The notes beneath the pieces were generated by a model. The model did not search any database and was not told where the DNA came from. It saw nothing but the letters and a program-made list of their open reading frames with translations. A DNA stretch of 40,125 nucleotides. Source: Gemmatimonadaceae bacterium (lineage in GTDB: Bacteria; Gemmatimonadota; Gemmatimonadetes; Gemmatimonadales; Gemmatimonadaceae). The position numbers were made by a program, and so were the translations under genes. The stretch's first letter is position 1, and every line of letters starts with the position of its first letter. Where the stretch lies: assembly GCA_025928335.1 (NCBI GenBank), contig JAICJQ010000013.1, positions 1 to 40,125 on the forward strand, given 5' to 3'. This document shows, in pieces, positions 1-9,994 of this stretch.

Positions 1-641
1 ATGATCTTCATGATGATCGGTCCACGCCAAATCGCCGGCTGGTCGCGGTCGATCAAGAACCCGAGGCTGATCAGCTTCACACCGTGCGCCTCGAGCGGAA
101 CGATCTTCTCGTTGAGCACCATCGGCGGCTCATTGACGCCCATCATCAACGGGATGTTCGGGCCGTAGATGTCGGCGTCCATCAATCCGACGCGCTTGCC
201 GCTCTGCGCCAAGGCAACGGCAAGATTCACCGATACGGTCGATTTCCCGACGCCGCCTTTTCCACTCGAGACCGCGATGATGCGGCCGAGGTTCGGATAC
301 GCGACGGGCGTCGGCGCCGGAACGCGCTGTTGTTGCGCGGGCCGCTGCGCCTCCATCACCGGGAGCGCGCGGCTCGGCGCCTTACGCTTTGCATCGCCCG
401 CCGCGGCGTCACCGACGTCCACGGTCACCTGTGATACCCCGTCCACGGACTCGACCGCCTGCCGAACCGAACGCGCGAGCGATGGATCGTCGCCCGCGGC
501 GAGGAGAAGAGTGAGCCGAACTTTGCCATCGGTCGTCGTGGCGATGTCGCGCACGGCGTCGCTCGATAGCACATCCGCGCCGGTCCGTGGATTCCGCACA
601 CGAGAAAGTGCCTCGGCGATTCTGCCCTGCAAGGTTGCCAT
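1..641 (-). CDS. apbC: Mrp/ApbC-family P-loop Fe-S cluster carrier (N-terminal part; C-terminus outside window)
   Basis: Partial gene read from an ATG at 641 leftward off the window edge (213 codons seen). Residues 1-80 look like the small MIP18/DUF59 domain usual at the N-terminus of this family. A Pro/Gln/Ala-rich linker follows (about 84-115). The deviant Walker A GKGGVGKS lies at 127-134. Further on are the MDADIYGPNIP and WRGPIIMK segments, which are diagnostic of Mrp/NBP35 ATPases. These proteins bind a [4Fe-4S] cluster as a dimer in the cytosol and hand it to apo-proteins. The CxxC cluster ligands would lie in the missing C-terminal part, so they cannot be checked. It is followed upstream on the same strand by the DHH phosphoesterase, 31 nt away. 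Confidence 0.93.
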   Translation of the reverse strand, partial: MATLQGRIAEALSRVRNPRTGADVLSSDAVRDIATTTDGKVRLTLLLAAGDDPSLARSVRQAVESVDGVSQVTVDVGDAAAGDAKRKAPSRALPVMEAQRPAQQQRVPAPTPVAYPNLGRIIAVSSGKGGVGKSTVSVNLAVALAQSGKRVGLMDADIYGPNIPLMMGVNEPPMVLNEKIVPLEAHGVKLISLGFLIDRDQPAIWRGPIIMKI

Positions 642-672
642 AACTCGTCAAGAAATACTTGTGAGTAGCCAG

Positions 673-1719
673 TCAGCCGACGGCTACTGGTCGGGGTGCG
701 CGCGTCAAAAACTCTCGTGCCGACGCGATGACACGCTCGCGAACCTCGTCGAGCGATCCGGCGATCAGCGCACCCGACGCCTTGGCGTGGCCGCCCCCGC
801 CGAACTGCCGCGCGAAATCGTTGACGTCCACCTCGCCGGTGCTGCGAAACGAAACCTTCACTTTCCCGTAACCGAGATCGCGGAAGAAGAGCGCCAGGCG
901 CGTGCCCCCGATCGAGCGCGCGTGCTCGACGATTCCGTCGAGGTCTTCCTGGCGCACGCCATAGTGCTCGAGGGCGCCGGCGTTCATCGAGAGCCAGGCC
1001 AGACCCAGCTTCTCGTCGACGCCGAGCGTCGAGAGCACCTCGGCGAGGAGGCGTAAGCGGCCCGCGGGCGCCGACGCATAGACGCGCACGTACATCTCCT
1101 CCGGATCCACACCCGCGGCGAGCAAGTCGGCCGCGATCGCGTGACATCGGGGCGTGGCGTTGCTGAACCGGAAGCTACCCGTATCGGTGAGAATCGCCGC
1201 GTAAAGCGCGCGCGCAACGGCCGGCGTGATCTCGTAATCGAGCACGCGCGCCAAGTCGTACACGAGCTCACCGGTTGCGCACGCCGCGACGTCGGTGAAC
1301 ACGATGGTGCCCGCCGGATCGTCGGATGCGATGTGATGATCGATCACGATCTTCGGCACATCGAGGCGTCGAACGGATTCCGCGAGGTTGCCGAGACGCT
1401 TCACATCGCTGATGTCGAGCACGATCAACAGATCGAGATTTCGAAAGGCGGCCGACCCCGTCGACGTTTGGTCGTTGACGCCTTCGAGCAGAAAGTCGAA
1501 GAGGTCCGGCCACGCCGTGGGATTGACGATGCGAACGTCGAGGCCGCGGCGCGCAAGCATGAGAGCAAGCGCCACTTCGCTGCCGCAGCCGTCGCCGTCC
1601 GCGTTCATGTGCGTCGACAACGCCACGCGGCGACCGGGAACAAACTCGAGCGCCAGCCGCTCGATCGCGGCGCGGCGCGGTTCCGGAATGGTGAGGTATT
1701 CGCTAACGGTGTGTGACAT
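673..1719 (-). CDS. nrnA: DHH/DHHA1 phosphoesterase, NrnA-like oligoribonuclease / pAp phosphatase
   Basis: 348 aa, the normal length for NrnA. The N-terminal DHH domain shows H37 and the acidic motif NADGDGCGSE (39-48), an internal VLDISD metal-binding segment, and the IDHHIA signature that names the family. The C-terminal DHHA1 domain ends with the glycine-rich substrate-binding motif GGGHAKASG. NrnA enzymes use Mn2+ to degrade 2-5 nt RNA and to dephosphorylate 3'-phosphoadenosine 5'-phosphate. Which activity dominates here cannot be told from sequence. ATG start at 1719. It lies 31 nt upstream of the Mrp gene on the same strand and is probably co-transcribed with it. Confidence 0.9.
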   Translation of the reverse strand: MSHTVSEYLTIPEPRRAAIERLALEFVPGRRVALSTHMNADGDGCGSEVALALMLARRGLDVRIVNPTAWPDLFDFLLEGVNDQTSTGSAAFRNLDLLIVLDISDVKRLGNLAESVRRLDVPKIVIDHHIASDDPAGTIVFTDVAACATGELVYDLARVLDYEITPAVARALYAAILTDTGSFRFSNATPRCHAIAADLLAAGVDPEEMYVRVYASAPAGRLRLLAEVLSTLGVDEKLGLAWLSMNAGALEHYGVRQEDLDGIVEHARSIGGTRLALFFRDLGYGKVKVSFRSTGEVDVNDFARQFGGGGHAKASGALIAGSLDEVRERVIASAREFLTRAPRPVAVG

Positions 1720-1736
1720 GCCGCTGCGAAACCTAA

Positions 1737-1856
1737 TGTCATCCCGGGAAGCGAATCACCACGTGTCATCCTGAGGAGCGAAGCGACGAAGGACCTACTG
1801 TCCTTGACCAGTTACCAGATCAGGAGAGTAGGTCCTTCGCTACGCTCGGGACGACA
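1737..1856. repeat. Hairpin-forming intergenic repeat (TGTCATCCTGAG...AGGACCTACT type)
   Basis: The arms are 1764-1799 and 1827-1856, separated by a 27-nt loop. The inner 13 nt (CGAAGGACCTACT) pair perfectly, and the outer parts (TGTCATCCTGAG versus a CTCGGGACGACA end) pair with a few mismatches and a length difference. A degenerate extra copy of the left end lies at 1737-1755, so two tandem starts are visible. It fills the gap between the start of the DHH gene and the end of the permease gene. The motif style matches dispersed extragenic palindromes common in soil bacteria. Only this one clear copy was seen in the window. Confidence 0.75.
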
Positions 1857-1858
1857 GA

Positions 1859-3367
1859 CTAGTCGGCCGCGACCGGCTCACCCGCGGCGGCAAAGTCGGC
1901 CAAGCGCGAGTGGGCGCGTCCGTACCCGAAGTAGATGACCAGCCCGATGACCAACCAGACGATGAGACGCAGCCAGTTCGTCCAGCCAAGACCGTAGATC
2001 ATCGCGCCGCAAACGATGGTGCCAAGCGTCGAGACGACGGGCACCGCCGGCGTTCGGAACGCGCGCGGAAGGTCCGGGCGCTGCACGCGCATGATCCACA
2101 CGCCAATGCACACGAGGATGAACGCGAACAACGTACCGATGCTCGTCATCTCGCCAACGATGTCACCCGGGATGAAGCCGCCGAAGATCGCCGTCAGCAG
2201 GGAGAAGAGCAGGTTCGACTTCCACGGCGTGCGAAAACGTGGATGCACGTCGGAGAACACGGCCGGCACGAGTCCGTCGCGGCTCATCGAGTAGAACACG
2301 CGCGACTGGCCGAGGAGCATTACGAGTATGACGGACGAGAAGCCGGCGAGGATGGCGACCGTCACGAAGTTCGCGAGCCAAGAATACCCAGGCATGAAGG
2401 CCGCGATCGCCGCCGTCACCGATGCTTCCTTCCCCTGCGTGCGGAAGAATTCCACGGGGGCGAGGCCACTCAGGACGTGCGAGAACAACACGTAGAGCAC
2501 GGTACAGATGACGAGCGAACCGAGGATGCCGATCGGCATGTCGCGCTTCGGATTCTTCGCTTCCTGTGCCGCAGTCGACACGGCGTCGAATCCGATGAAG
2601 GCGAAAAACACCACGCCCGCGGCGCCTAGAACACCCATCACTCCGCCAAAGGGATGGGTCACACCCTCGGGCGTCGTATAGGAAGTCGTGGCCGGGATGT
2701 AGGGTGTGTGGTTCGCCGGGCTGATGAAGTGCCAACCGAAGACGATCACCATGATCACGATGGCGACCTTGGTAATCACGATCAGGTTGTTGACCCACGC
2801 CGACTCCTGCGTCCCGCGCACGAGGAGCAGCGAGAGGACGAGCAGAATGAAAATGGCGGGAATGTTCATGATGCCATGAACTCCCGCCGTGCTAGTCTCG
2901 AATGGTGAGTGGTACCACTGATACGGAACAGCCATCCCGAAGAAGCCGAGCACCTTGTTGAAGTACTCACTCCATGCGATGGCGACCGTTGCGGCGCCGA
3001 CCGCGTATTCGAGCACCAGATCCCACCCGATGATCCAAGCGACCAACTCGCCCATCGTGACATACGAGTAGGTGTACGCACTACCCGCGATGGGGATCAT
3101 GGACGCGAACTCGGCGTAGCACAGGCCCGCGAACGCGCAGCCAATGCCCGCGACAATGAACGCGACGGTCACTGAAGGACCGGCCCGTTCGGCGATCGCA
3201 GCGGCAGTCCGGACGAACAAACCGGCGCCGATAATGGCGCCGATTCCCAGGGCGACGAGGGCGCCTGGTCCAAGGGTCCGTTTGAGCCCCTTTCCGCTTT
3301 CGCCCTCGGCTGCGCTTTCCGCGATCAGCTTATCGATCGACTTCGTCCGTGTGAGTGCGCCGGCCAC
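1859..3367 (-). CDS. APC-superfamily amino acid permease (cationic amino acid transporter / YfnA-like)
   Basis: 502 aa with about twelve to fourteen hydrophobic segments. A charged cytosolic N-terminus (1-35) leads into the conserved first helix with the unwound GIGAIIGAGLF motif typical of APC transporters. Next come the CYAEFASMIPIAGSAYTYSY segment and a later FFAFIGFDAVSTAAQEAKNP segment, both hallmarks of the CAT/YfnA subfamily. It should import amino acids by proton or solute exchange at the inner membrane; the exact substrate is not readable. The GTG start at 3367 is supported by a strong ribosome-binding site (AGGAGG, 6 nt upstream). The gene lies about 230 nt downstream of guaB and probably has its own leader. 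Confidence 0.9.
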   Translation of the reverse strand: MAGALTRTKSIDKLIAESAAEGESGKGLKRTLGPGALVALGIGAIIGAGLFVRTAAAIAERAGPSVTVAFIVAGIGCAFAGLCYAEFASMIPIAGSAYTYSYVTMGELVAWIIGWDLVLEYAVGAATVAIAWSEYFNKVLGFFGMAVPYQWYHSPFETSTAGVHGIMNIPAIFILLVLSLLLVRGTQESAWVNNLIVITKVAIVIMVIVFGWHFISPANHTPYIPATTSYTTPEGVTHPFGGVMGVLGAAGVVFFAFIGFDAVSTAAQEAKNPKRDMPIGILGSLVICTVLYVLFSHVLSGLAPVEFFRTQGKEASVTAAIAAFMPGYSWLANFVTVAILAGFSSVILVMLLGQSRVFYSMSRDGLVPAVFSDVHPRFRTPWKSNLLFSLLTAIFGGFIPGDIVGEMTSIGTLFAFILVCIGVWIMRVQRPDLPRAFRTPAVPVVSTLGTIVCGAMIYGLGWTNWLRLIVWLVIGLVIYFGYGRAHSRLADFAAAGEPVAAD

Positions 3368-3599
3368 GCCACCCCTCCTAGGTTCGTGGATGATTCACCT
3401 TTTTGCGCCCGTTAGAACGGGCGGGCGAGAATTGTATGCAAATCTTCACTTCACCAGGCGTCCTGTCAATGACACCCGTAAACCGCGTCGCCCTATGCCC
3501 ATCCATCACATCGGGCCGCTAGGCACCGCAACCTCGTGAAGTAGAGCACGCGCGCCCTCATGTCCAGGGGCAGCGCGAAATCGCAATCCGTTTACCCCG

Positions 3600-5181
<1,582 letters not shown>

Positions 5182-5188
5182 CAGCGAG

Positions 5189-5632
5189 TTACCTCCCGAT
5201 CACGCGCAGCCGTCGGCGAATTCGCTTGGGGAGAAAGAACGCCGCGGCGGCCAATGCGCCGCGAAGATTGAGATCACCGAGATCGGACGCTTCACCCGAC
5301 CAGTGATCGAGCAACACGACTCGGCCCGCATTGGAGATCAATCGCTGCAGCGCGAGCACGAGGATGTATACGTCGTCGATCTCGCCAAAAAACGGAATGA
5401 AATCCGGGATGAGATCGATCGGCATGACGATGTAGGCGATCGCGCCGAACACGAACAACTTGTCGACCAGCGCGACGCGCGGATCGGTGATGAGGCCGCC
5501 GAGCAATCGCACGTACTGCGGGAGCTGGCGGATGTAGTACATCACGGTGCGCTTCGCACCCGTTCGGGGAGTGCCCTGGGCCGGACTCTCTTCCTCGCGG
5601 CGCCGCGTGGCGCGCGCCGATCGCGTCGCCAT
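5189..5632 (-). CDS. DUF1232 (YkvA-type) membrane-associated protein
   Basis: 147 aa. After a basic, low-complexity N-terminus (1-28), residues about 35-100 form the DUF1232 domain. Its core is AIAYIVMPIDLIPDFIPFFGEIDDVYIL, quoted here as the adjacent pieces AIAYIVMPIDLIPD and FIPFFGEIDDVYIL. The domain is a short helical, weakly hydrophobic unit of unknown biochemical role that is widespread in bacteria. The C-terminus ends in an Arg-rich tail (KRIRRRLRVIGR). The start ATG overlaps the stop of the upstream gene by 1 nt (TAATG), so the two are translationally coupled. Confidence 0.85.
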   Translation of the reverse strand: MATRSARATRRREEESPAQGTPRTGAKRTVMYYIRQLPQYVRLLGGLITDPRVALVDKLFVFGAIAYIVMPIDLIPDFIPFFGEIDDVYILVLALQRLISNAGRVVLLDHWSGEASDLGDLNLRGALAAAAFFLPKRIRRRLRVIGR

Positions 5633-6039
5633 TAGAGGGTCTCTCCTGAACCGCCGGGATCTTTGATGTCGTGCGCCGTCGACGACGCATTCGTCGTGGT
5701 GGACGGTGGAGGCTGCGGGCCGGACGACGGCGAACCGGGCCGCGCCGTATTCACCAACTCGCTCGCCATGTTCTTTCCGGTTTCGACGGCGTTATTCAAC
5801 ACGTTGGCCGCGCGGTTCATGAATCCCACGGTCTCGGCGATGGCGCTCGCGGAAACCTTGCCCGCGCGCAGCTTATCTTCGATCGCCTCGGTAAACCGTG
5901 TGAACACGTTCGCGTTTGGCGACGGACGTTCCGCGTAGCGTGATTCGAGGAACTCTACGTAGTCGAGCACCTGATATCCGCGCTCGTCCGACAGTGTCTC
6001 CAGCTTTCTGAGAATTCGGTCGCGCAGATGCTCGTTCAT
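5632..6039 (-). CDS. Small hypothetical protein with helical N-terminus and disordered tail
   Basis: 135 aa, not recognised. Residues 1-35 (MNEHLRDRILRKLE then LSDERGYQVLDYVEFLE) form a charged amphipathic helix pair, faintly like the short helical DUF2281-type segment. Residues 40-95 look helical. From about 96 on the protein is Pro/Ser/Thr/Gly-rich and probably disordered. There is no signal peptide, cysteine or transmembrane segment. It sits 9 nt after the M15 peptidase gene and overlaps the DUF1232 gene by 1 nt. It therefore belongs to the same minus-strand unit, and coding by context is convincing. Confidence 0.75.
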   Translation of the reverse strand: MNEHLRDRILRKLETLSDERGYQVLDYVEFLESRYAERPSPNANVFTRFTEAIEDKLRAGKVSASAIAETVGFMNRAANVLNNAVETGKNMASELVNTARPGSPSSGPQPPPSTTTNASSTAHDIKDPGGSGETL

Positions 6040-6048
6040 TCGGTGTCC

Positions 6049-7062
6049 TCAGCCCTTCCAGCGCGACCGACTGCCTCGCGCGTCAATGTGCACGTATGGC
6101 GTTCGATAGAACGCACTCGTATAGAGTCCCAGCCCGCCGACGAGATCGGGATGTTCGTTCTCAACTTCATCCACCGCTCGGACAACGAGCGCTTCGTCGC
6201 GAGCGGTAATTCGCCCATCGCCGTCGGCATCGATCGCGAGATCGGCGGCATCTCCGTACTGATGCCGACTGTCGCTGGCCGCACGCCAAACCCCGCGATT
6301 GTGGGCCGGGGTTCGAAAACCGCTGTGCACGTCAAATGCCACTTCACGCGAATCGGCGGCCAAGCGGGCTTGCGCGCCAATTCGCGCCAGCACCAGCTCG
6401 AGTTTGTCGAGGAGCCGCGGGTTCAGCGCGACGTACTTTGGCCAAACGTCTTCTTGCGAATCGCGGGTGATGAAATCGCCAAGCCGCAAATGCGTGCTGA
6501 TCTTGCGATCGAGATCGCCGCGGTTCACTTGGATGAACCCAACCGGATGATCATGATCTGCTAAACGCTCCGCGACGTACGTTCCGATTCGGTAGCCGTT
6601 GAGTGTCGCGCCGATTTTCTGGCTGAACGGCACCATCACGGCGAGCGTGGGGTCGGCGATGATATGTCGATCGGTGCCGCGAATGATCGCCAAGTGGTAG
6701 AACCCTGGCCGTTCCGGACTGATGAACGACGCTCCGTTCACCGCGTGGAGTCCGGCGCCAGAATTCGAGTCCTCGGCAGCCAGCCATTCGTACGTGAGCG
6801 AAGCCGGATCACCGCTCACCTCGAGCGGAAACTCGACGACGCTGGCGGGCAGAGCAAAACGGAGCCGGACCTCGTGGCTTGTGCCGAATGCGTTCGGCGA
6901 GGCGCCCGCGGCTAGCCCGCGAGCGCGGGCAATGGCCGCGAACGGTTCGGTCGGCGCCGGGCTCGCGGGCTGGTAGAACTGAATGACACCGACCGCGGCA
7001 GCGGTAACTGCCGCGAACACGCCCCAGCGGCCTAGCCCGCTCTGCCTTTCCCTCTCTTCCAT
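6049..7062 (-). CDS. Membrane-anchored M15/VanY-like D,D-carboxypeptidase family protein with EF-hand-like loop
   Basis: 337 aa. A single N-terminal anchor or uncleaved signal (about 12-29) is followed by a Pro-rich linker. A beta-rich middle region (about 60-150) could be an Ig-like or wall-binding part. The C-terminal catalytic domain carries the M15 signature SGFRTPAHN and the SxHxxGxAxD motif (S265, H267, G270, A272, D274), then the distal metal histidine in YVHID (H325). Family members are zinc peptidases that trim D-Ala-containing peptidoglycan stems outside the cytoplasmic membrane. Between the metal ligands lies DADGDGRITARDE (278-290), a near-canonical EF-hand calcium loop. It is the first gene of the minus-strand unit leading to guaB. 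Confidence 0.82.
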   Translation of the reverse strand: MEERERQSGLGRWGVFAAVTAAAVGVIQFYQPASPAPTEPFAAIARARGLAAGASPNAFGTSHEVRLRFALPASVVEFPLEVSGDPASLTYEWLAAEDSNSGAGLHAVNGASFISPERPGFYHLAIIRGTDRHIIADPTLAVMVPFSQKIGATLNGYRIGTYVAERLADHDHPVGFIQVNRGDLDRKISTHLRLGDFITRDSQEDVWPKYVALNPRLLDKLELVLARIGAQARLAADSREVAFDVHSGFRTPAHNRGVWRAASDSRHQYGDAADLAIDADGDGRITARDEALVVRAVDEVENEHPDLVGGLGLYTSAFYRTPYVHIDARGSRSRWKG

Positions 7063-7100
7063 GCCGCCATGATAGGCATTCGGCCCGCAACCGTCCAGCC

Positions 7101-7106
7101 ATTATA
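7101..7106 (-). promoter_or_regulatory. Candidate -10 box (TATAAT) for the M15 gene
   Basis: On the minus strand an exact TATAAT lies 39 nt upstream of the M15 start codon, in the 104-nt divergent gap with gpmI. No convincing -35 element is seen 17 nt upstream. The same gap holds two direct copies of GGCATTCGGCC (7075-7085 and 7129-7139) that flank the box. Confidence 0.35.
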
Positions 7107-7166
7107 GATTTCTGCCCGCCTCGAGTTCGGCATTCGGCCGGCTCGGTCCCTTTCAACGTCCATTTC

Positions 7167-8702
7167 GTGCCCAAGAGTCCGGTTGTCCTCGTCGTGCTCG
7201 ACGGGTGGGGTTACCGCCCGGAGCGCGAGGGGAACGCGATCGCCCTCGCCAACACGCCCACCTGGGATGCCCTCGTCGCGAACTATCCTGGAACGCTCCT
7301 CGAGGCCTCCGGGCTCGCGGTGGGGCTTCCCGAGGGGCAGATGGGCAATAGCGAGGTCGGGCACTTGAACCTCGGCGCGGGCCGCGTGGTCATGCAGGAT
7401 CTGGTACGGATCGGCAAGGCAATCAAAGACCGCTCTTTCTTCTCGGATCGCGTTTTCATTGACGCGTGTGAGCACGTCAAACAGACCGGCGGCACCGTCC
7501 ACCTCATGGGTCTGATCGGAAAGGGTGGCGTCCACGCGATCGATGAGCACCTGTTCGCCCTGATCGACATGTGCGCGGATCGCAAAGTCCCGCGAATCGC
7601 CATTCACGCTCTCCTCGACGGGCGCGACACCATGCCGCGGTCGGGGCTCGGCTACATGCGCGAGGTGCTCCGCCGGGCTCATGGCCGCGCCGTCGTCGGC
7701 AGCCTTGGCGGACGGTATTTCGGCATGGACCGCGACAAGCGCTGGGATCGAACCGAGAAGTGGTACCGCGTCTCGGTCGACGGCATCGGACCGAGCGGCA
7801 CAGACCCGCTCGAGGTCATTCGGCAATCGTACGAGCGGAATGAAACGGACGAATTCATCGTTCCGACGGTGATCGTGAACGACGGCGAGCCGGTCGCGGC
7901 GATGCACGACGGCGATTCGGTCATCTGTTTCAATTTCCGCGCGGATCGCATGCGGCAGATCGTCCGCGCGTTGGCCGACCCGACGTTCGACGGCTTCGAC
8001 GTGTCGTCGCGTCCCAAGCTGCACGTCGCAACGATGACGGCCTACGATCGCGCGTTCGATTTGCCTGTCGCCTTCCCTCCTCAATCGATGGCGAACATCG
8101 TCGGCGAAGTGGTGTCCAAAGCTGGCATGCACATGTTCCGCACCGCCGAGACCGAGAAGTATGCCCACGTGACGTACTTCTTCAACGGAGGCGTCGAAAC
8201 GCCGTTTCCCGGCGAGGACCGGTTGTTGGTGCCGAGCCAGAAAGTGGCGACCTACGATCTGATGCCGGAGATGAGCGCGCCAGGCGTCACCGACGTTCTG
8301 TGCGACGCCATTGAAAAGCGCGAGCACGAGTTCATTCTCTGCAACTACGCGAACGGTGACATGGTTGGACACACCGGCTCGATACCGGCGACGATCAAAG
8401 CCGTTGAAACGGTCGACGAATGCCTGGCGCGGGTGATGAAGTCGGGTGAGCGCGCGGGGGCGCGGCTCCTCATCACAGCGGATCATGGCAACTGCGAGAT
8501 GATGATCGATCCGGAAACAGGTGGACCACACACCGCGCACACGACAAACCCGGTACCATTCATCGTAGTCGACCCGTCAGGGTCCAAACCGCTGCGCGGC
8601 GGCGGCGCACTCTGTGATGTTGGGCCGACGCTGCTGACGTTGCTCGGCCTGGAAAAGCCAACCGAAATGACCGGCGTCGATTTGCGCCAGAAAGGAGCAT
8701 GA
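7167..8702 (+). CDS. gpmI: 2,3-bisphosphoglycerate-independent phosphoglycerate mutase
   Basis: 511 aa, the standard length. It interconverts 3- and 2-phosphoglycerate in glycolysis and gluconeogenesis through a phosphoserine intermediate, using two Mn2+ ions. The N-terminus VLVVLDGWGYRPE supplies the first metal aspartate (D12). The nucleophile Ser62 sits in GQMGNSEVGHLNLGAGR. The phosphatase-like half closes with LITADHGNCEMM and GGPHTAHTTNPVPF, which give the second metal site. The start is GTG at 7167, with no obvious Shine-Dalgarno. It is divergent from the M15 gene and overlaps the next gene by 4 nt (ATGA). Confidence 0.97.
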   Translation: MPKSPVVLVVLDGWGYRPEREGNAIALANTPTWDALVANYPGTLLEASGLAVGLPEGQMGNSEVGHLNLGAGRVVMQDLVRIGKAIKDRSFFSDRVFIDACEHVKQTGGTVHLMGLIGKGGVHAIDEHLFALIDMCADRKVPRIAIHALLDGRDTMPRSGLGYMREVLRRAHGRAVVGSLGGRYFGMDRDKRWDRTEKWYRVSVDGIGPSGTDPLEVIRQSYERNETDEFIVPTVIVNDGEPVAAMHDGDSVICFNFRADRMRQIVRALADPTFDGFDVSSRPKLHVATMTAYDRAFDLPVAFPPQSMANIVGEVVSKAGMHMFRTAETEKYAHVTYFFNGGVETPFPGEDRLLVPSQKVATYDLMPEMSAPGVTDVLCDAIEKREHEFILCNYANGDMVGHTGSIPATIKAVETVDECLARVMKSGERAGARLLITADHGNCEMMIDPETGGPHTAHTTNPVPFIVVDPSGSKPLRGGGALCDVGPTLLTLLGLEKPTEMTGVDLRQKGA

Positions 8703-9394
8703 ACGTGACGCGATGTCGTGCGCTGCTGATGCTTGGATTCCTTCTCCCCGGAACTCCGGCCTTTGCTCAGGTGGGCTACCCGCCCGCGCGAAGCCCGTAC
8801 CTGGACCTCGAGCACGCGCAGGAGCTGACGTTGTTTGGCGGGCAATACCACGCGCACCGCGACCCCGCGGACGTCGGACCGCAAAGCGGATTGATCACTG
8901 GGCTCCACTATGAGTGGCGCGCCGGTGGCCCAGCCCACCTGACTGCTGAATTCGCGCGAATCTCGTCCGATCGAAATCTCATCGACCCGGCGAAACCGGA
9001 GCCGGCGCGCAACCTCGGAACGGGAAGCCGGCCACTCTACTCGTTTAACGCCGGTCTCGGCCTGAGCACGACGGGGGCGAAAAGCTGGCATCACATCGTC
9101 CCTGAATTGCAGGGAGGCGTTGGGATCGTCTCGGATTTCCGATCTCAGGCGGATTCTGGCGGGTTCAAGTTCGGCACCCGCTTTGCATTTACGTGGGGCG
9201 CCGGGGTCCGGTATGTCCCCGGCGGCCGCTGGGCGATTCGCGCTGATCTCCTGAACCGGATGTACCAGCTCGGATACCCGCAGACCTATTACCTCGAGCC
9301 GACGGGGGGAAGTCCCGTCGTTCAGGCGACGCAAGCGAAGTCGTTCTGGTTGAACAATCCGGCGTTCACCCTCGGTATCTCGCGGTTGTTCTAA
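8699..9394 (+). CDS. Probable outer-membrane beta-barrel-type protein, unknown role
   Basis: 231 aa. A clear Sec signal peptide (1-23, with TPAFAQ as cleavage context) precedes a soluble-looking, beta-strand-rich sequence with alternating hydrophobic residues: LTLFGGQYHAH, LHYEWRAGG, FNAGLGLST, GFKFGTRFAFTWGAGVRY, WAIRADLLNRM. It ends in Phe (ISRLF), the usual signal for outer-membrane barrel insertion. The size fits an 8- to 10-strand barrel. No enzyme motif is visible. Its ATG overlaps the gpmI stop by 4 nt, so it is translationally coupled to a glycolytic gene with no obvious functional link. Confidence 0.78.
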   Translation: MNVTRCRALLMLGFLLPGTPAFAQVGYPPARSPYLDLEHAQELTLFGGQYHAHRDPADVGPQSGLITGLHYEWRAGGPAHLTAEFARISSDRNLIDPAKPEPARNLGTGSRPLYSFNAGLGLSTTGAKSWHHIVPELQGGVGIVSDFRSQADSGGFKFGTRFAFTWGAGVRYVPGGRWAIRADLLNRMYQLGYPQTYYLEPTGGSPVVQATQAKSFWLNNPAFTLGISRLF

Positions 9395-9448
9395 CGACTG
9401 GAAAGTCGCCGCCGGGGGAAGCCGCCATACACGGCGAGGGTGAAACCC

Positions 9449-9952
9449 ATGGCGCGCGATTTCGAAGACCTGCACAACATCGACGACCTGGACGACGATG
9501 AGCTTCGCGGTTTGGTCCGTGAGCACCTCGCCGCGCACAACGCGCTCGACATTGACGACTTTACCGTTGAAGTGAAAGACGGACTCGTCATCCTGAACGG
9601 TCGAGTTGGAACTGATGGCGAGCGGCTCGTGGCTGAACACATCGTCACGGACCTCGTCGGGGTGCAACGCTGCCAGAACAACGTGTTCGTCGACCCCTCG
9701 CGCCGGGCACTGAGCCCGGAGGCGGTCGACGAGCATCTCGCGAACGAGGATCGCGTCGAAGGGCTCCTCCTTGGCGACAAGCCGGTGCCGCTCGATCCGG
9801 AAACCGAGACGGTGCACGAGGATCTGGACGCGGACCTGTACGGCACGACCGATGTCGGCCACGCGATCCAGGACGGAACGGCGTGGATCCCGCCGGAGAG
9901 CCCAACCCAGGAAGGGTTCACAGGGCGCAACGAGTTCGGCGAAGATCACTAG
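9449..9952 (+). CDS. BON-domain protein
   Basis: 167 aa from ATG 9449, chosen because GAGGGTG at 9436-9442 makes a good ribosome-binding site; a GTG at 9440 in the same frame lies inside that site. Residues about 18-75 form one BON domain (FTVEVKDGLVILNGRVGTDGERLVAEHIV then GVQRCQNNVFVD, shown as separate pieces of one domain). BON domains are usually periplasmic, membrane-binding alpha/beta modules. No signal peptide or anchor is present here, so a cytosolic form is likely. The remainder is acidic and probably disordered. It lies 54 nt after the barrel gene and 42 nt before the PTPS gene. Confidence 0.8.
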   Translation: MARDFEDLHNIDDLDDDELRGLVREHLAAHNALDIDDFTVEVKDGLVILNGRVGTDGERLVAEHIVTDLVGVQRCQNNVFVDPSRRALSPEAVDEHLANEDRVEGLLLGDKPVPLDPETETVHEDLDADLYGTTDVGHAIQDGTAWIPPESPTQEGFTGRNEFGEDH

Positions 9953-9994
9953 CGCGCTGGCGCGCCGGCGCCATTGCACGGCAGTTTTGTGGCA

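Noticed and set aside
3406-3423. CGCCCGTT/AACGGGCG dyad in the permease leader as a terminator
   Set aside because: The 2-nt centre is too tight and no T-run follows the stem on either strand; it stays an unexplained small dyad.
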